Positions 13,119 through 23,618 of a stretch of 64,000 nt of DNA are shown in pieces. The notes beneath the pieces were generated by a model, which saw only the letters and a list, made by a program, of their open reading frames with translations, was not told the DNA's origin and ran no database searches. Position numbers and translations under genes: made by a program. The stretch comes from Plasmopara viticola (lineage: Eukaryota; Oomycota; Peronosporomycetes; Peronosporales; Peronosporaceae). The stretch is taken from positions 1-64,000 of the forward strand of contig MBPM02000161.1 in assembly GCA_001695595.3 (NCBI GenBank), written 5' to 3'. Position 1 is the stretch's first letter. Each line of letters begins with the position of its first letter.

Positions 13119-13580
13119 AGCGCACTAGCATAGCGCACCACTGCACTACATATTTGACATAACTGCAGACACACGCGAATGCCGTCACATTACGTTACAT
13201 CATACGAGAGGCAATTTTTATTAGATATTTGCACTTGATACAACACTCTGACTTTCCTTCATCACGTCTTGAGTACTAAACGACCTACAAGCACGCCAGC
13301 CACGTTTACATGACATCGACCACGTCGTTGTTATAATTGTAAGAAATTCAGATCTGAAGCGTCAATGATTATCCACTTCACACCGCGAGAAAAGTTTAAA
13401 CGACCATTTGCGGAGACTACTTCAAGCCCGACCACTGTTTGTTCGACCGTCCAATCAGTCATCATCGTAGTGATTGCGATTAGTGTCAACATGGTGTAAA
13501 AGAAAAGTAAAGCAAACCGATTTGCTGAACAATGCAGTCTTGTGCTTGAGCGGTGGTTCACACTTGAACAGACACTAGAC

Positions 13581-13603
13581 TCTACCAACTGAGCTATAGG
13601 AGA
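13581..13603 (-). pseudogene. Truncated tRNA-Asn (5' end only)
   Basis: A deletion joins 'gacactagac' of the spacer to 'tctaccaactgagc' of the tRNA. Only the acceptor 5' strand and D arm remain, and the unit is ~110 bp short. Confidence 0.8.
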
Positions 13604-14127
13604 AGCGCACGAGCATAGCGCACCACTGCACTACATATTCGACATAATTGCAGACACACGCGAATGCCGTCACATTACGTTACATCATACGAGAGGCAAT
13701 TTTAATTGAATATTTGCACTTGATACAACACTCTGACTTTCCTTCATCACGTCTTGAGTACTAAACGACCTACAAGCACGCCAGCCACGTTTACATGACA
13801 TCGACCACGTCGTTGTTATAATTGTAAGAAATTCGGATCTGAAGCGTCAATGATTATCCACTTCACACCGCGAGAAAAGTTTAAACGACCATTTGCGGAG
13901 ACTACTTCAAGCCCGACCACTGTTTGTTCGACCGTCCAATCAGTCATCATCGTAGTGATTGCGATTAGTGTCAACATGGTGTAAAAGAGAAGTAAAGCAA
14001 ACCGATTTGCTAAACAATGCAGTCTTGTGCTTGAGCGGTGGTTCATACTTATACAGACACTAGACGCAAAAGATTGACAACATGATACCGACTATTTATA
14101 CTTCAATAGTGTGTGGTGCATAACGTG

Positions 14128-14200
14128 CTCTCCCAGCTGGGTTAGAACCAGCGACCTTGAGGTTAACAGCCGCACGCTCTACCAACTGAGCTATAGGAGA
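14128..14200 (-). tRNA. tRNA-Asn(GTT), copy 23, T-loop variant
   Basis: The T loop reads gttagaacc on the plus strand. Anticodon and acceptor are unchanged. Confidence 0.65.
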
Positions 14201-14724
14201 AGCGCACTAGCATAGCGCACCACTGCACTACATATTCGACATAACTGCAGACATACACGAATGTCGTCACATTACGTTACATCATACGAGAGGCAATTTT
14301 GATTGAATATTTGATCTTGATACAACACTCTGACTTTCCTTTATCACGTCTTAAGTACTAAACGACCTACGAGCACGCCAGCCACGTTTACATGACATTG
14401 ACCACGTCGTTGTTATAATTGTAAGAAATTCGGATCTGAAGCGTCAATGATTATCCACTTCACACCGCGAGAAAAGTTTAAACGACCATTTGCGGAGACT
14501 ACCTCAAGCCCGACCACTGTTAGTTCGACCGTCCAATCAGTCATCATCGTAGTGAATGCGATTAGCGTCAACATGGTGTAAAAGAGAAGTAAAGCAAACC
14601 GATTTGCTGAACAATGCAGTCTTGTGCTTGAGCGGTGGTTCATACTTGAACAGACACTAGACGCAAAAAATTGACAACATGATACCGACTATTTATATTT
14701 CAATAGTGTGTGGTGCATAACGTG

Positions 14725-14797
14725 CTCTTCCAGCTGGGTTTGAGCCAGCGACCTTCATATTAACAGCCGCACGCTCTACCAACTGAGCTATAGGAGA
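14725..14797 (-). tRNA. tRNA-Asn-like, copy 24, anticodon stem broken
   Basis: cttcatatta replaces cttgaggtta, destroying the 3' strand of the anticodon stem although anticodon GTT remains. The acceptor also carries the ctcttcc mismatch. Probably a pseudogene. Confidence 0.5.
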
Positions 14798-15322
14798 AGC
14801 GCACTAGCGAAAGCACACCACTGCACTACATATTCGACATAATTTCAAACATACGCGAATGTCGTCACATTACGTTACATCATACAAGATCGAAATTTTA
14901 TTAGATATTTGCACTTGATACATTTCTCTGACTGTCCTTCATCACGTCTTGAGTACTAAACGACCAAAAAGCACGTCAGCCACGTTTACATGACATCGAC
15001 CACGTCGTTGTTATAATTGTTAAAAACTCGGTGCCGAAGCGTCAATGATTAACCACTTCGCATCGTGAGAAAAGTTTAAACGACCATTTGCGGAGACTAC
15101 TTCAAGCCCGACCACTGTTTGTTCGACCGTCCAATCAGTCATCATCGTAGTGATTGCGATTAGTGTCAACATGGTGTAAAAGAAAAGTAAAGCAAACCGA
15201 TTTGCTGAACAATGCAGTCTTGTGCTTGAGCGGTGGTTCACACTTGAACAGACACTAGACGCAAAAGATTGACAACATGATACCGACTATTTATATTTCA
15301 AAGGTGTGTGGTGCATAACGTG

Positions 15323-15395
15323 CTCTCCCAGCTGGGTTTTAACCAGCGACCTTGAGGTTAACAGCCACACGCTCTACCAACTGAGCTATAGGAGA
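15323..15395 (-). tRNA. tRNA-Asn(GTT), copy 25, variant
   Basis: The T loop has lost the B-box C (gggttttaacc), and there is a change in the 5' strand of the anticodon stem (agccacac). Confidence 0.55.
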
Positions 15396-15915
15396 AGCGC
15401 ACTAGCATAGCGCACCACTGCACTACATATTCGACATAACTGCAGACACACGCGAATGCCGTCACATTACGTTACATCATACGAGAGGCAATTTTAACTG
15501 AATATTTGCACTTGATACAACACTCTGACTTTCCTTCATCACGTCTTGCGTACTAAACGACCTACAAGCACGCCAGCCACGTTTACATGACATCGACCAC
15601 GTCGTTGTAATAATTGTAAGAAATTCGGATCTGAAGCGTCAATGATTATCCACTTCACACCGCGAAAAAAGTTTAAACGACCATTTGCGGTCACTACTTC
15701 AAGCCCGACCACTGTTTGTTCGACCGTCCAATCAGTCATCATCGTAGTGATTGCGATTAGTGTCAACATGGTGTAAAAGAGAAGTAAAGTAAGCCGATTT
15801 GCTGAACAATGCAGTTTTGTGCTTGCGGTGGTTCATACTTGGACAGACACTAGACGCAAAAGATTGACAACATGATACCGACTATTTATATTTCAATAGT
15901 GTGGTGCATTACGTG

Positions 15916-15988
15916 CTCTCCCAGCTGGGTTGGAGCCAGCGACCTTCATATTAACAGCCGCACGCTCTACCAACTGAGCTATAGGAGA
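15916..15988 (-). tRNA. tRNA-Asn-like, copy 26, anticodon stem broken
   Basis: It shares the cttcatatta anticodon-stem change with copy 24 and has a changed T loop (gttggagcc). Confidence 0.5.
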
Positions 15989-16503
15989 AGCGCACTAGCG
16001 AAAGCACACCACTGCACTACATATTCGACATAACTGCAGACATACGCGAATGTCGTCACATTACGTTACATCATACGAGAGGCAATTTTTATTAGATATT
16101 TGCACTTGATACAACACTCTGACTTTCCTTCATCACGTCTTGAGTACTAAAAGACCTACAAGCACGTCAGCCACGTTTACATGACATCGACCACGTCGTT
16201 GTTATAATTGTAAGAAATTCGGATCTGAAGCGTCAATAATTAACCACTTCGCACCGTGAGAACATTTCAAACAACCATTTGCGGTCACTGCTTCAAGCCC
16301 GACCTACTTTCAGTTCGACCCCTTAATCAATCATTATCGATCAGTTTCAACATGGTATAAAAGAGATATGAAGATAATCGATTAGCTGAACAATGCAGTC
16401 TTGTGCTTGAGCGGTGGTTCATACTTGGACAGACACTAGACGCAAAAGATTGACAACATGATACCGACTATTTATATTTCAATAGTGTGTGGTGCATAAC
16501 GTG

Positions 16504-16576
16504 CTCTCCCAGCTGGGTTTGAGCCAACGACCTTGAGGTTAACAGCCGCACGCTCTACCAACTGAGCTATAGGAGA
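16504..16576 (-). tRNA. tRNA-Asn(GTT), copy 27, last of the array
   Basis: The anticodon arm is consensus, but the T stem carries a mismatch (gagccaacg). It sits in the most diverged unit, at the right edge of the array. Confidence 0.6.
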
Positions 16577-16857
16577 AGCGCACTAGCGAAAGCACACCAC
16601 TGCACTACATATTCGACATAATTTCAAACATACGCGAATGCCGTCACATTGCGTTACATCATACGAGAGGCAATTTTTATTAGATATTTGCACTTGATAC
16701 AACACTCTGACCTTCCTCCATCATGATTTGAGTACTAAACGACCTACAAGTACGTCAGCCACGCTCCATAGAGTCTAGCTTTTGTGGCAAACGCGGCTTC
16801 CATTCAGGGGGATCTAAGAAAATATTGACTTCTGGGCACCCTACCGCGGTTTGCATA

Positions 16858-19312
16858 CTCATAATCAGAGTCCTGCAGCGATTTTTGCGTTGTAATCTAT
16901 GGCTCCCCACGCTACGCTCGGGCAGGCTTCACCCACTTATGCTCACCCACGTTCATTTCGCTACCACGCATGCCCACCCTTTCCCACGAGCACCTGGCTG
17001 TACCCACACATACCCAGCCGCCAGCACGCAAATAAGTATAGCTGAATGTACTGTTTATACATTAATTGCCACGACAAACATCGCGAAATGAGCGCAAGAA
17101 CAGCAGGTCATTGACGATACGCGGCTTGAGCCTGTTGCGCTTTTTGGTAAACGTGTTGCTCGCCTTCGAGAATTTGTTTTCGGTAATGGCGCTGGAAGCC
17201 GGAACGCACAGGATGGATCGCGCGACGTACGCCATGATGCGGAACCGCGTGACCCCGAACCGCTTCCACTAGACCAGGACCTGGAACTCGCCGTTCGACT
17301 TCAGTGATCTTGTGCTACCAACATTGCGCGTACTCGATATCGATGCGACTGTTGTAGTTGCTGGCGTCGTTGAGCGACTCGAAATTGTCGTCGGATTCGT
17401 CATCGTCCATGTCGTACATCGAGTGGCCGTGCATGACGACGCGAACCTTCTTGCAGGGAAGGTTGCACTTTTGGCTAGTCGTTGTCGAATCGCATGCCGA
17501 ACTTGGCCGTGTCCTTTTTGATTCCCTTCTTAACCGACTCGATCCAGTCCTGCTCGACGCCCATCCGCACTAGACTGCGCCTGGCCATGGGATCCAGCAG
17601 CGCCGCTTTAACGTGAATGTCCAAAGCGACAAAATTCTCCGGCAGGATGGGCTTCAGGATACGCTTGAAGGCGACGAGCGGTGTGCAGTCCGCCGGCTGG
17701 ATGATCGCCCCCTGTTCGTCAATGACGTCGCTCATGACCGGCTGCAGATACTCGAGCAGTTAATGACGGATGTACACAATTTTGGGTAGCGTCGGCTGCT
17801 CGAACCCCTCCAGTGACAGCGTCGCCCATTATAACACATCGAAACGGACGAACTCCTGCAGCAGCATCAGCGAGAAATCGTGTTCATTTTGGCCGGCTGG
17901 TCCTTCTGCTTGAGCAGATCGACGACCTTGTCGAACATATCATAGGTGCTGTTCAGGCAGCGGAGCAGCGAGTTCCAGCAAGTCGCATTCTCCTGCCTGA
18001 GCGTCTTGGTGAGCTGAGACTGCAAGTTGGACCGTATAAGGAATTCGACGAGCCTTTTGGCCTGGTCAATCAACTTGAACAGCGCGTCCAAGCCCATAGT
18101 GCCTTTAAACCGTAGAACAGCGGGCCCTTGACTCCGTTGATCGTCCAAATCGTCTTGTTCACGACGGTCGTCAGGATGGTGGCTAGTTTGTGGTCGATGA
18201 AGGTGAATTACGTGAACTCGGACGGAATGCCCCCGGATCCGCAGTAGTTCGACCCGTTGTCCGGAACCACGATGACGTGATCGTGGACATCCGGCGAGAT
18301 GTCGAAACTTCCAGTTCGTCCTTGGACGTTGTTTAACCATTACGGCGGTGTGGCTTGAGTCGTGGATTGGTTTGATGTGCAGCGTGCGGGCGTGCAGCGT
18401 GAACCCATTGTCGATAAAGTGCACCGTGATGGCAATGTACGACGTCCTCTTAACTGAGCTCGTTTACGGGTTGAGAGTGCACGCGACCGACAACGCCGCA
18501 CTACCGCGTTCGGCGCGCGACTCGACATTGCGCCGAATCGTGATGGGTTTGGGAGCAGATCGTTGACCCCGATGCGACCGGTAGACGCCGCTTCGATATC
18601 GAGAGCGGTCTGGATCAGATCCTTCATGCCCTTGCCGGCGACCGCCTCGAAAGCACGCATGTCGGTTGCACAGAAGTCGACTAAGGCGGTCGTCATTTTC
18701 GATTTTTGCGCTGGCGAGGTCTTCTCGACCTTGAAGTACAGTCATTTCGCTGTCGATTTGGGCTTGCACTTGTGCTTGGCGATGGTGCTGGTGCCGGTGG
18801 TCTTCTTGAAGACGATAGTCTTGCTGCACGCCTTGCAGGCCACAAACTCCGTCTTGACGCCTGATACGGTGTCGCGGACTATGCCGAACTCATGCCAGAT
18901 GGCCGACTTCCCACCCTTGTTGTCACGGATTTCGAATTTTTTCACATCATTGGTGGCCTGGAGCTCGCGCTTAATGTCTGCTGCTTGCAACGACATGACT
19001 GATGCAGACGATTTGGTTGCCTCCCTGCCGCCCGGCCGAACTCCATGGTCCGCACTTTCAACAAGTACTAACCTGACCTTTCACGGATGCTCGTTTCAGG
19101 CCCTTGGTAAAATTTTGAGGCATTGTCATGGCCTTGATAATATACGACTGGGATTGTTTTTGCATATGCCGTACCCACCCATGCCCACGCCTGCCCAACC
19201 ACACCCACCCACCGACTGGACACGCGTACCCATGCCATCCAAAACCCATGGGTATGGGTAATTCACGGGCGGGTATGGTCATGGGTTCTCAGTGCAGGAT
19301 TCTGCTCATAAT
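16858..19312 (-). mobile_element. hAT DNA transposon with TIRs and 8-bp target duplication
   Basis: The element proper is 16,866-19,304 (2,439 bp). Left TIR CAGAGTCCTGCAGCG (16,866-16,880) and right TIR CAGAATCCTGCACTG (reverse strand, 19,290-19,304) match at 12 of 15 positions. Both sides carry the perfect 8-bp duplication ctcataat (16,858-16,865 and 19,305-19,312), which is the hAT signature. ACCCA-type subterminal repeats lie just inside both ends (~16,930-17,030 and ~19,170-19,290). The interior encodes a broken hAT transposase on the minus strand. The element sits about 90 bp past the right edge of the tRNA array. Confidence 0.93.
17063..18996 (-). pseudogene. Broken hAT transposase
   Basis: Reading leftward from an ATG at 18,996, an 84-residue start holds a BED-type zinc finger (C54-x2-C57 ... 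H75-x-C77). Then follow, in shifting frames: a piece with the hAT-like stretch DMRAFEAVAGKG (~18,660), HFIDNGFTLHARTLH..HDSSHTA (~18,420-18,350), a ..TCWNSLLRCL.. stretch (~17,980), a middle piece with HVKAALLDPMARRSL (~17,600), and the C-terminal dimerisation region with VPASSAITENKFS and KKRNRLKPRIVNDLLFLRS (~17,240-17,080). Several frameshifts and stops separate the pieces, so no full enzyme is encoded. Assignment to the hAT family is secure from domain order and element ends. Confidence 0.88.
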
Positions 19313-20389
19313 GCTGTCGTAATCTTAGTCAATCATAGGTAGATTAATAGTATTAACACGTTGATTGAAAGTCGTCCATCCGATAAAGTTAGATCTTTTT
19401 GCATGGTTCTTCTGTGCAAGGTGCTGTGATCCCGCCCCTTTTTTAGATATAACCATATTTTTCGATAATAAGTCACCTTTTGAAGCATGTATTTATAATA
19501 TACATCTAGTGATATTACACAGCCACTTGATAGCAGGGTGCATCCAGCATCGCCATTTTGTGCTGTGTGTAGCAGATTTAATACAGTATAGTGACCGAGC
19601 ACATATTGCTCCATTGTTAATAGCACCGTAGCAGTTAAGCGGAACGGAAAAAATAGTGTTTGGTTGCTGCACAATCTTCTCCACGCTTTTTAAATAATTG
19701 TCGACACGAGTACTAAATATTTGGACTCTTATTATTTATTCATAGTATATATAGTATGGTAACTATAGTCTAGTATTTCTAGTATAAATTAATGATAAGA
19801 GCCCACTTTTGGAGTCAGTATGCTTTATATATGTACATATCTTGTGCGCTTAGTCAGAATCTGATGCCGCCCCCTCTTTACCCAATAGGTCTACGGAATT
19901 CTAACTGCGACGCTGGCTCGTTTTTAAGCACAGATTAATTCTATTTTTTAAATGGTCAAAAAACGGCTTAAGCTTAATTGATTGACCTGTACAAACAAAT
20001 ATAGTTTATTAAGTATAACTTTACATAGGACTATAAATCAAAGCTTTAATTTACCTGTACAAACAAATATAGTTTATTAAGTATAACTTATATAGGACTA
20101 TAAATCAAAGCCCTTTATATATCGTTGCAGGCAGAGTTGCAGATTGTAGATCTCCCCAAGGTACAAGTGAAGGCGGTGTACAGTTTGCACTTGCAGCCGT
20201 TCTGTATCTTGCCTATTGAAATTCATAAATCGTTTATATATATCTTCTGTGCCCCTAAATTGGCTAAAATTCATAAAAAATTGAACCGCTGAAGACCTCC
20301 AACACATACCAATCTGCCAGCAACCTTACACGTCATCTTTGTTGTCGATATTTCACCCTTCTCTTTTTCTTACTCGTTTGTTCTTTGTA
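19313..20389. other. Spacer between hAT element and bZIP gene
   Basis: AT-rich with no convincing coding frame. It holds the 68-bp direct repeat listed separately. The last ~100 bp form the upstream region of the bZIP gene and are pyrimidine-rich. Confidence 0.6.
19985..20111. repeat. Two direct copies of a ~60-bp AT-rich block
   Basis: acctgtacaaacaaatatag... (19,985-20,044) is repeated at 20,053-20,111 with only a small difference (actttacata versus acttatata). The period is 68 bp. It lies ~280 bp upstream of the bZIP start codon. Confidence 0.9.
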
Positions 20390-22174
20390 ATGGACCATCG
20401 CAACAATTCGTACGGCATTCCTGCCGGTCGTGTGGGGATGCCCAACGGGATGCCACAGCAGCCGCAGCCTGGTTTGCAGCATCATTATGGCATGCAGGAC
20501 ATAATGTTTGACCCATTGCCCATGAATAACGGCATGTACCACCAGCCGCCGTCCATACACCAACACGGAGGTTTGGGGAGCATCATTCAACAGCCAGGTA
20601 TGGTGGCCCCCGAGGACGACCCACGTTTCGTAGACGACTTGTTGGGTGCGCTAGGTAGCGATCCCACTGGTCTCGGTGGTCAGCATCAACACCTCGGACA
20701 GATGCCTGGCCACATCTACGACCAGCAACACATGATGCCACCGCACTCTCAGACGACCGCTCTTCAGGCGGGACGGACTCAGGGTACGCCCATGACAACC
20801 CAATCTTCTCTAATGCAGCAAGGCGGCATGCTCGGCTCCATGCACATGAATCCAATGGGACCCAGCGTTGCTGGAGCTGGTGCAAGCATGGCCGTCGCCA
20901 TGCAGCAGCAAAACTTGAGTGCACCGGCTGTGTCGGCAGATATTGGAAGTCTTGCAAGTTTAGGTGCCTCAATTTCTGCGCCTACTACAGTGCCTCGACA
21001 AGCAACCATCCCACCAAGTGCCATTGTGCCGACGTCAACAACTTCAAAGTCTATGCCTAGCTCGCGTGCGCTCGCCACGTCCAGCAACAATGGGGGAAGC
21101 AGTGACGATGATGGAAACTTGGACGAGGACGACACGCAGAAGAAGAAAGAACGTCGTCGCCAACAAGTCCGATACGCATCGCGTCGTCGCCGTAAGAAAC
21201 AAAAAGATGAGGAAAGTTTTTTGCGCGACCGTATCGCGGAGCTTAAGGAGCAAATTCGCATCATTGGTGGCGACCTGACGGAGCAGTGTTCTCAGATGGC
21301 GGGCATGAGCGAGCAGGCTCTGACGGAGGCATACGAGAAACAGATGCTGACAGTGCAGACTTTACGCAAGGACAATAACAAGCTGAAAGAGCAGTTGTTA
21401 CAGCACGAGAATTTTGCTCGCATGATTCAGTACGGCCTAAATGCGCTTCCAAGCGACTGCCGCGACGTAGATCGAAAGAAAATTGCTGGTGTTCCGATGT
21501 GGATCAGCGACCAAATGAATCCTTTGAAGGGTCCGACACTAGTCGTGGATTTAAACATGTGTCACGAAGCTGTGCGTCACGCGTACAACGAGCTGAAGAC
21601 TTTTGGTCCGACTGTTAATTCGAAGACGAACGTGTGCTATGCTATGGGTTGGAAGACGGAGCTTTGGGCTGCAAGTACGTGTTTAAACTTTCGTGCTGTG
21701 CGCTCTATTAGTGACAAAAATATTCGCGAGGTAGCGAATGCCTCGTGGGATATTATCACATCTCCTGAGAAGTGTAAACGTATTTATCCGGACGTGAAGC
21801 AGTTTCGTATTTTGCAAAAAGTGACGGATGATATCGTAGTTGTGCACCGAATTGCGTCGGTGGCCTCTGATTTGTCTGATCGCGAATTTATCTCGGTGGC
21901 GTTCCGCTTGCGCGACGGTGATGACTACTACATTGGTCTTAAGTCCATTACAGTACAGACAGAGGCTGCTGAAAACTGCATTCGTGGTGAGGAGTGTCAA
22001 GGTTGGATGTTTATAGGGGGTGCGAACGAGACGTCCCAATGGAAGGCACATTTTTTGGGCTACTACGATGTCAAGGGCGAAAAGGACGATAAAGTGCTAA
22101 ACCAGCTTGCCAATGAAGCGATGTTTGGCATGCTGCGGTGGGAAAGCGAGGCGATGCATCCACTAAGCATATAG
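20390..22174 (+). CDS. Oomycete-type bZIP transcription factor with Val in place of the basic-region Asn
   Basis: A 594-residue nuclear DNA-binding protein. The frame is open further upstream, but the first ATG is at 20,390 (MDHRNNSYG). Residues 1-240 are Gln/Met/His/Gly/Pro-rich and probably disordered or activating. An acidic stretch (SSDDDGNLDEDD) precedes the basic region at ~250-272 (KKKERRRQQV, then RYASRRRRKKQ). The zipper-like coiled coil follows from ~278 (FLRDRIAELKEQI) and continues around 320-345. Residues ~355-594 form a folded C-terminal region with no DNA-binding features, START-like at best. In alignment with N-x-x-A-A-x-x-S-R the invariant Asn is Val260. Replacement by Cys, Val or Tyr has been reported for Phytophthora infestans bZIPs. 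No intron or frameshift is apparent. Confidence 0.92.
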   Translation: MDHRNNSYGIPAGRVGMPNGMPQQPQPGLQHHYGMQDIMFDPLPMNNGMYHQPPSIHQHGGLGSIIQQPGMVAPEDDPRFVDDLLGALGSDPTGLGGQHQHLGQMPGHIYDQQHMMPPHSQTTALQAGRTQGTPMTTQSSLMQQGGMLGSMHMNPMGPSVAGAGASMAVAMQQQNLSAPAVSADIGSLASLGASISAPTTVPRQATIPPSAIVPTSTTSKSMPSSRALATSSNNGGSSDDDGNLDEDDTQKKKERRRQQVRYASRRRRKKQKDEESFLRDRIAELKEQIRIIGGDLTEQCSQMAGMSEQALTEAYEKQMLTVQTLRKDNNKLKEQLLQHENFARMIQYGLNALPSDCRDVDRKKIAGVPMWISDQMNPLKGPTLVVDLNMCHEAVRHAYNELKTFGPTVNSKTNVCYAMGWKTELWAASTCLNFRAVRSISDKNIREVANASWDIITSPEKCKRIYPDVKQFRILQKVTDDIVVVHRIASVASDLSDREFISVAFRLRDGDDYYIGLKSITVQTEAAENCIRGEECQGWMFIGGANETSQWKAHFLGYYDVKGEKDDKVLNQLANEAMFGMLRWESEAMHPLSI

Positions 22175-22442
22175 AACCCGAACAACTGTTAGCTTGTTTT
22201 CCACTTCGACAATTGATGCAGCGTCTAGCGATTGCGCCAGACACGATGCTTGTATGTTGTGCTGATCGTCGACAGTAATTTGAAGCGTTTTCGGATTTGA
22301 TGCCGCCGCAGTCATAAATTCATGGCACCTTGCTTTATGGCCCACACTCGATTAAGTCAAGTAGCTTTCATCAAGATGGGTATAGTGTATGTTTAAGGAA
22401 TTAGTTTGCCACTTTTCGCCAAGTATTTTTCTAATCACCAAT

Positions 22443-22800
22443 ATGTCTACGTCTTGGGCGGCTCCATTGCCAAGAAGAAATATACGTTCTTTTTGCGGCC
22501 AGTAAGTGCCGCGATTATAAAAACGCAATTTTTTTACGCGTCTTGCGAAGATGTGGCGGTGAGGTTGCTACACGTTACATGCACTGCTGGACGGGTGCAA
22601 GTTCTTGCATGCATTGGCGGCTCAGGCGTCGGCCGCGCGTGGAAGTGCTATCCTTTATCGGCGAGGCGCCACGCTCCTATGGTGTTCTGTGCAAACATTC
22701 TTATTATTGGGGTGAGTCCAAAGCGATTTTTAACATTTGGAGAAAGAGGGAACACACCAGAGAATCTGATCGGTGTAGAGGAAGAGATAGCAAGTCATGA
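22443..22800 (+). CDS. Possible two-exon small protein (uncertain)
   Basis: The ATG at 22,443 begins an exon ending at 22,501 before a perfect donor (gtaagt). Joining to 22,551 after ..cttgcgaag gives an open 102-residue frame ending at TGA 22,798-22,800, with a CxxC pair (FCGQCGG) across the junction. The proposed 49-bp intron is shorter than the 66-79 bp introns of the other genes here, and I recognise no family. It may be chance or a gene remnant. It lies ~270 bp downstream of the bZIP gene on the same strand. Confidence 0.25.
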
Positions 22801-23267
22801 TGTAGCTGATATTTGGATCAAGAGCAGACTTTTGGAAACGGCGAGAAGGTAAAAAAACACAGAGCTCAAACACTTTTCTTCTTGGGAGGAAGGTCGGCAA
22901 AAAAGAGATGATATGATGTGGTATGCGCTGAGGATGATCTAATCCACATTTTGTTAAAACACAAAGATTTGTACTGATTCTAAGTGATTTCAAAGAAAAA
23001 ATCGCTAAACCTAATCTCATGTGGAGGTGGCTAAGAACCCAAAGGAACCAATGTGGTACCACTGTACGTGTGTAAATTTATGGCTTGCTGTATATTCGGT
23101 GTTTACTTCATTTACAAGCTTCTGTGCAGCAAAATTTGCCTTTTTTTTCTATGAGGACAAAGTCATTACAAAAGTCGTGATTAATTCTCGCTCAAACTTG
23201 AAAGAGAGGAATTGCTTACGATGGGCAGAATTGCATTGCGATATTTGCTACGGAAATATTTAAGAAG
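22801..23267. other. Non-coding spacer
   Basis: AT-rich; short frames only, nothing recognised. Confidence 0.5.
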
Positions 23268-23618
23268 TATAAGCAATTTCGCTTGGAAAAGGTTGGGGTG
23301 ACGCCCTCCTTCCAAGCGCGGGGGCTAAATGCTCGCGCGCTTCGGGCAGGTGCTCTCGGGCGACTGCAGGTCTTAAACGAGTCTCACCCTCGACGCGACG
23401 GTCTCCAGCACCGGGCGCCACCTGGGCTCTTACCAAGTCAGAGCCGAGCAAAATAATGGAAGACCCTCACGACCTCGGTACTGGCAGCACTGCCCGCCGA
23501 ACGAGACTCGACGTATGCGGACACCACTCTATGCCGTGGACTAGCCAGACTGAGCCTAGCACGTGCATAACTTGGCAACGCGATAACGTAATACATTACA
23601 TTACATTATAAGCAATTT
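23268..23618 (+). mobile_element. GC-rich SINE-like retroposon, copy A
   Basis: A 327-bp GC-rich body (23,280-23,606) is set in AT-rich DNA and flanked by a perfect 12-bp duplication tataagcaattt (23,268-23,279 and 23,607-23,618). The 3' end is a short repeated tail (taatacattacattacat). A second copy with the same 5' start (ggaaaaggttgggg) and its own duplication lies at 43,665-44,012, showing that this is a full short element. No tRNA-type A and B boxes are evident, and the origin of the head is unknown. Confidence 0.85.

Larger units (their letters stand above)
1..16770. repeat. Tandem array of ~597-bp units carrying tRNA-Asn genes
   Basis: About 28 head-to-tail units, most 593-598 bp apart measured between tRNA starts; shorter spacings of 574, 582, 585 and 588 bp reflect internal deletions. 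The window opens inside a unit, so the array continues to the left. Each full unit holds a minus-strand tRNA-Asn(GTT) sequence and a spacer of about 520 bp. Units from about 2 kb to 13 kb are near identical. The last four or five units (from ~13.8 kb) carry many more substitutions, as expected at an array edge that escapes homogenisation. The units contain recurrent 60-114 codon minus-strand open frames, which I regard as spacer and not genes. Right boundary: homology fades just after the 'cgtcagccacg' block near 16,760. Confidence 0.95.

Noticed and set aside
1..16770. CRISPR array
   Set aside because: The units are ~597-bp tandem copies with embedded tRNA genes in eukaryotic DNA, not short repeats with unique spacers.
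17867..18829. Overlapping open frames inside the hAT element as separate genes
   Set aside because: They are shifted-frame pieces of one broken transposase and their antisense shadows.
20339..20389. Upstream extension of the bZIP protein
   Set aside because: The extension begins at TTG; the first ATG at 20,390 gives the expected MDHRN start.
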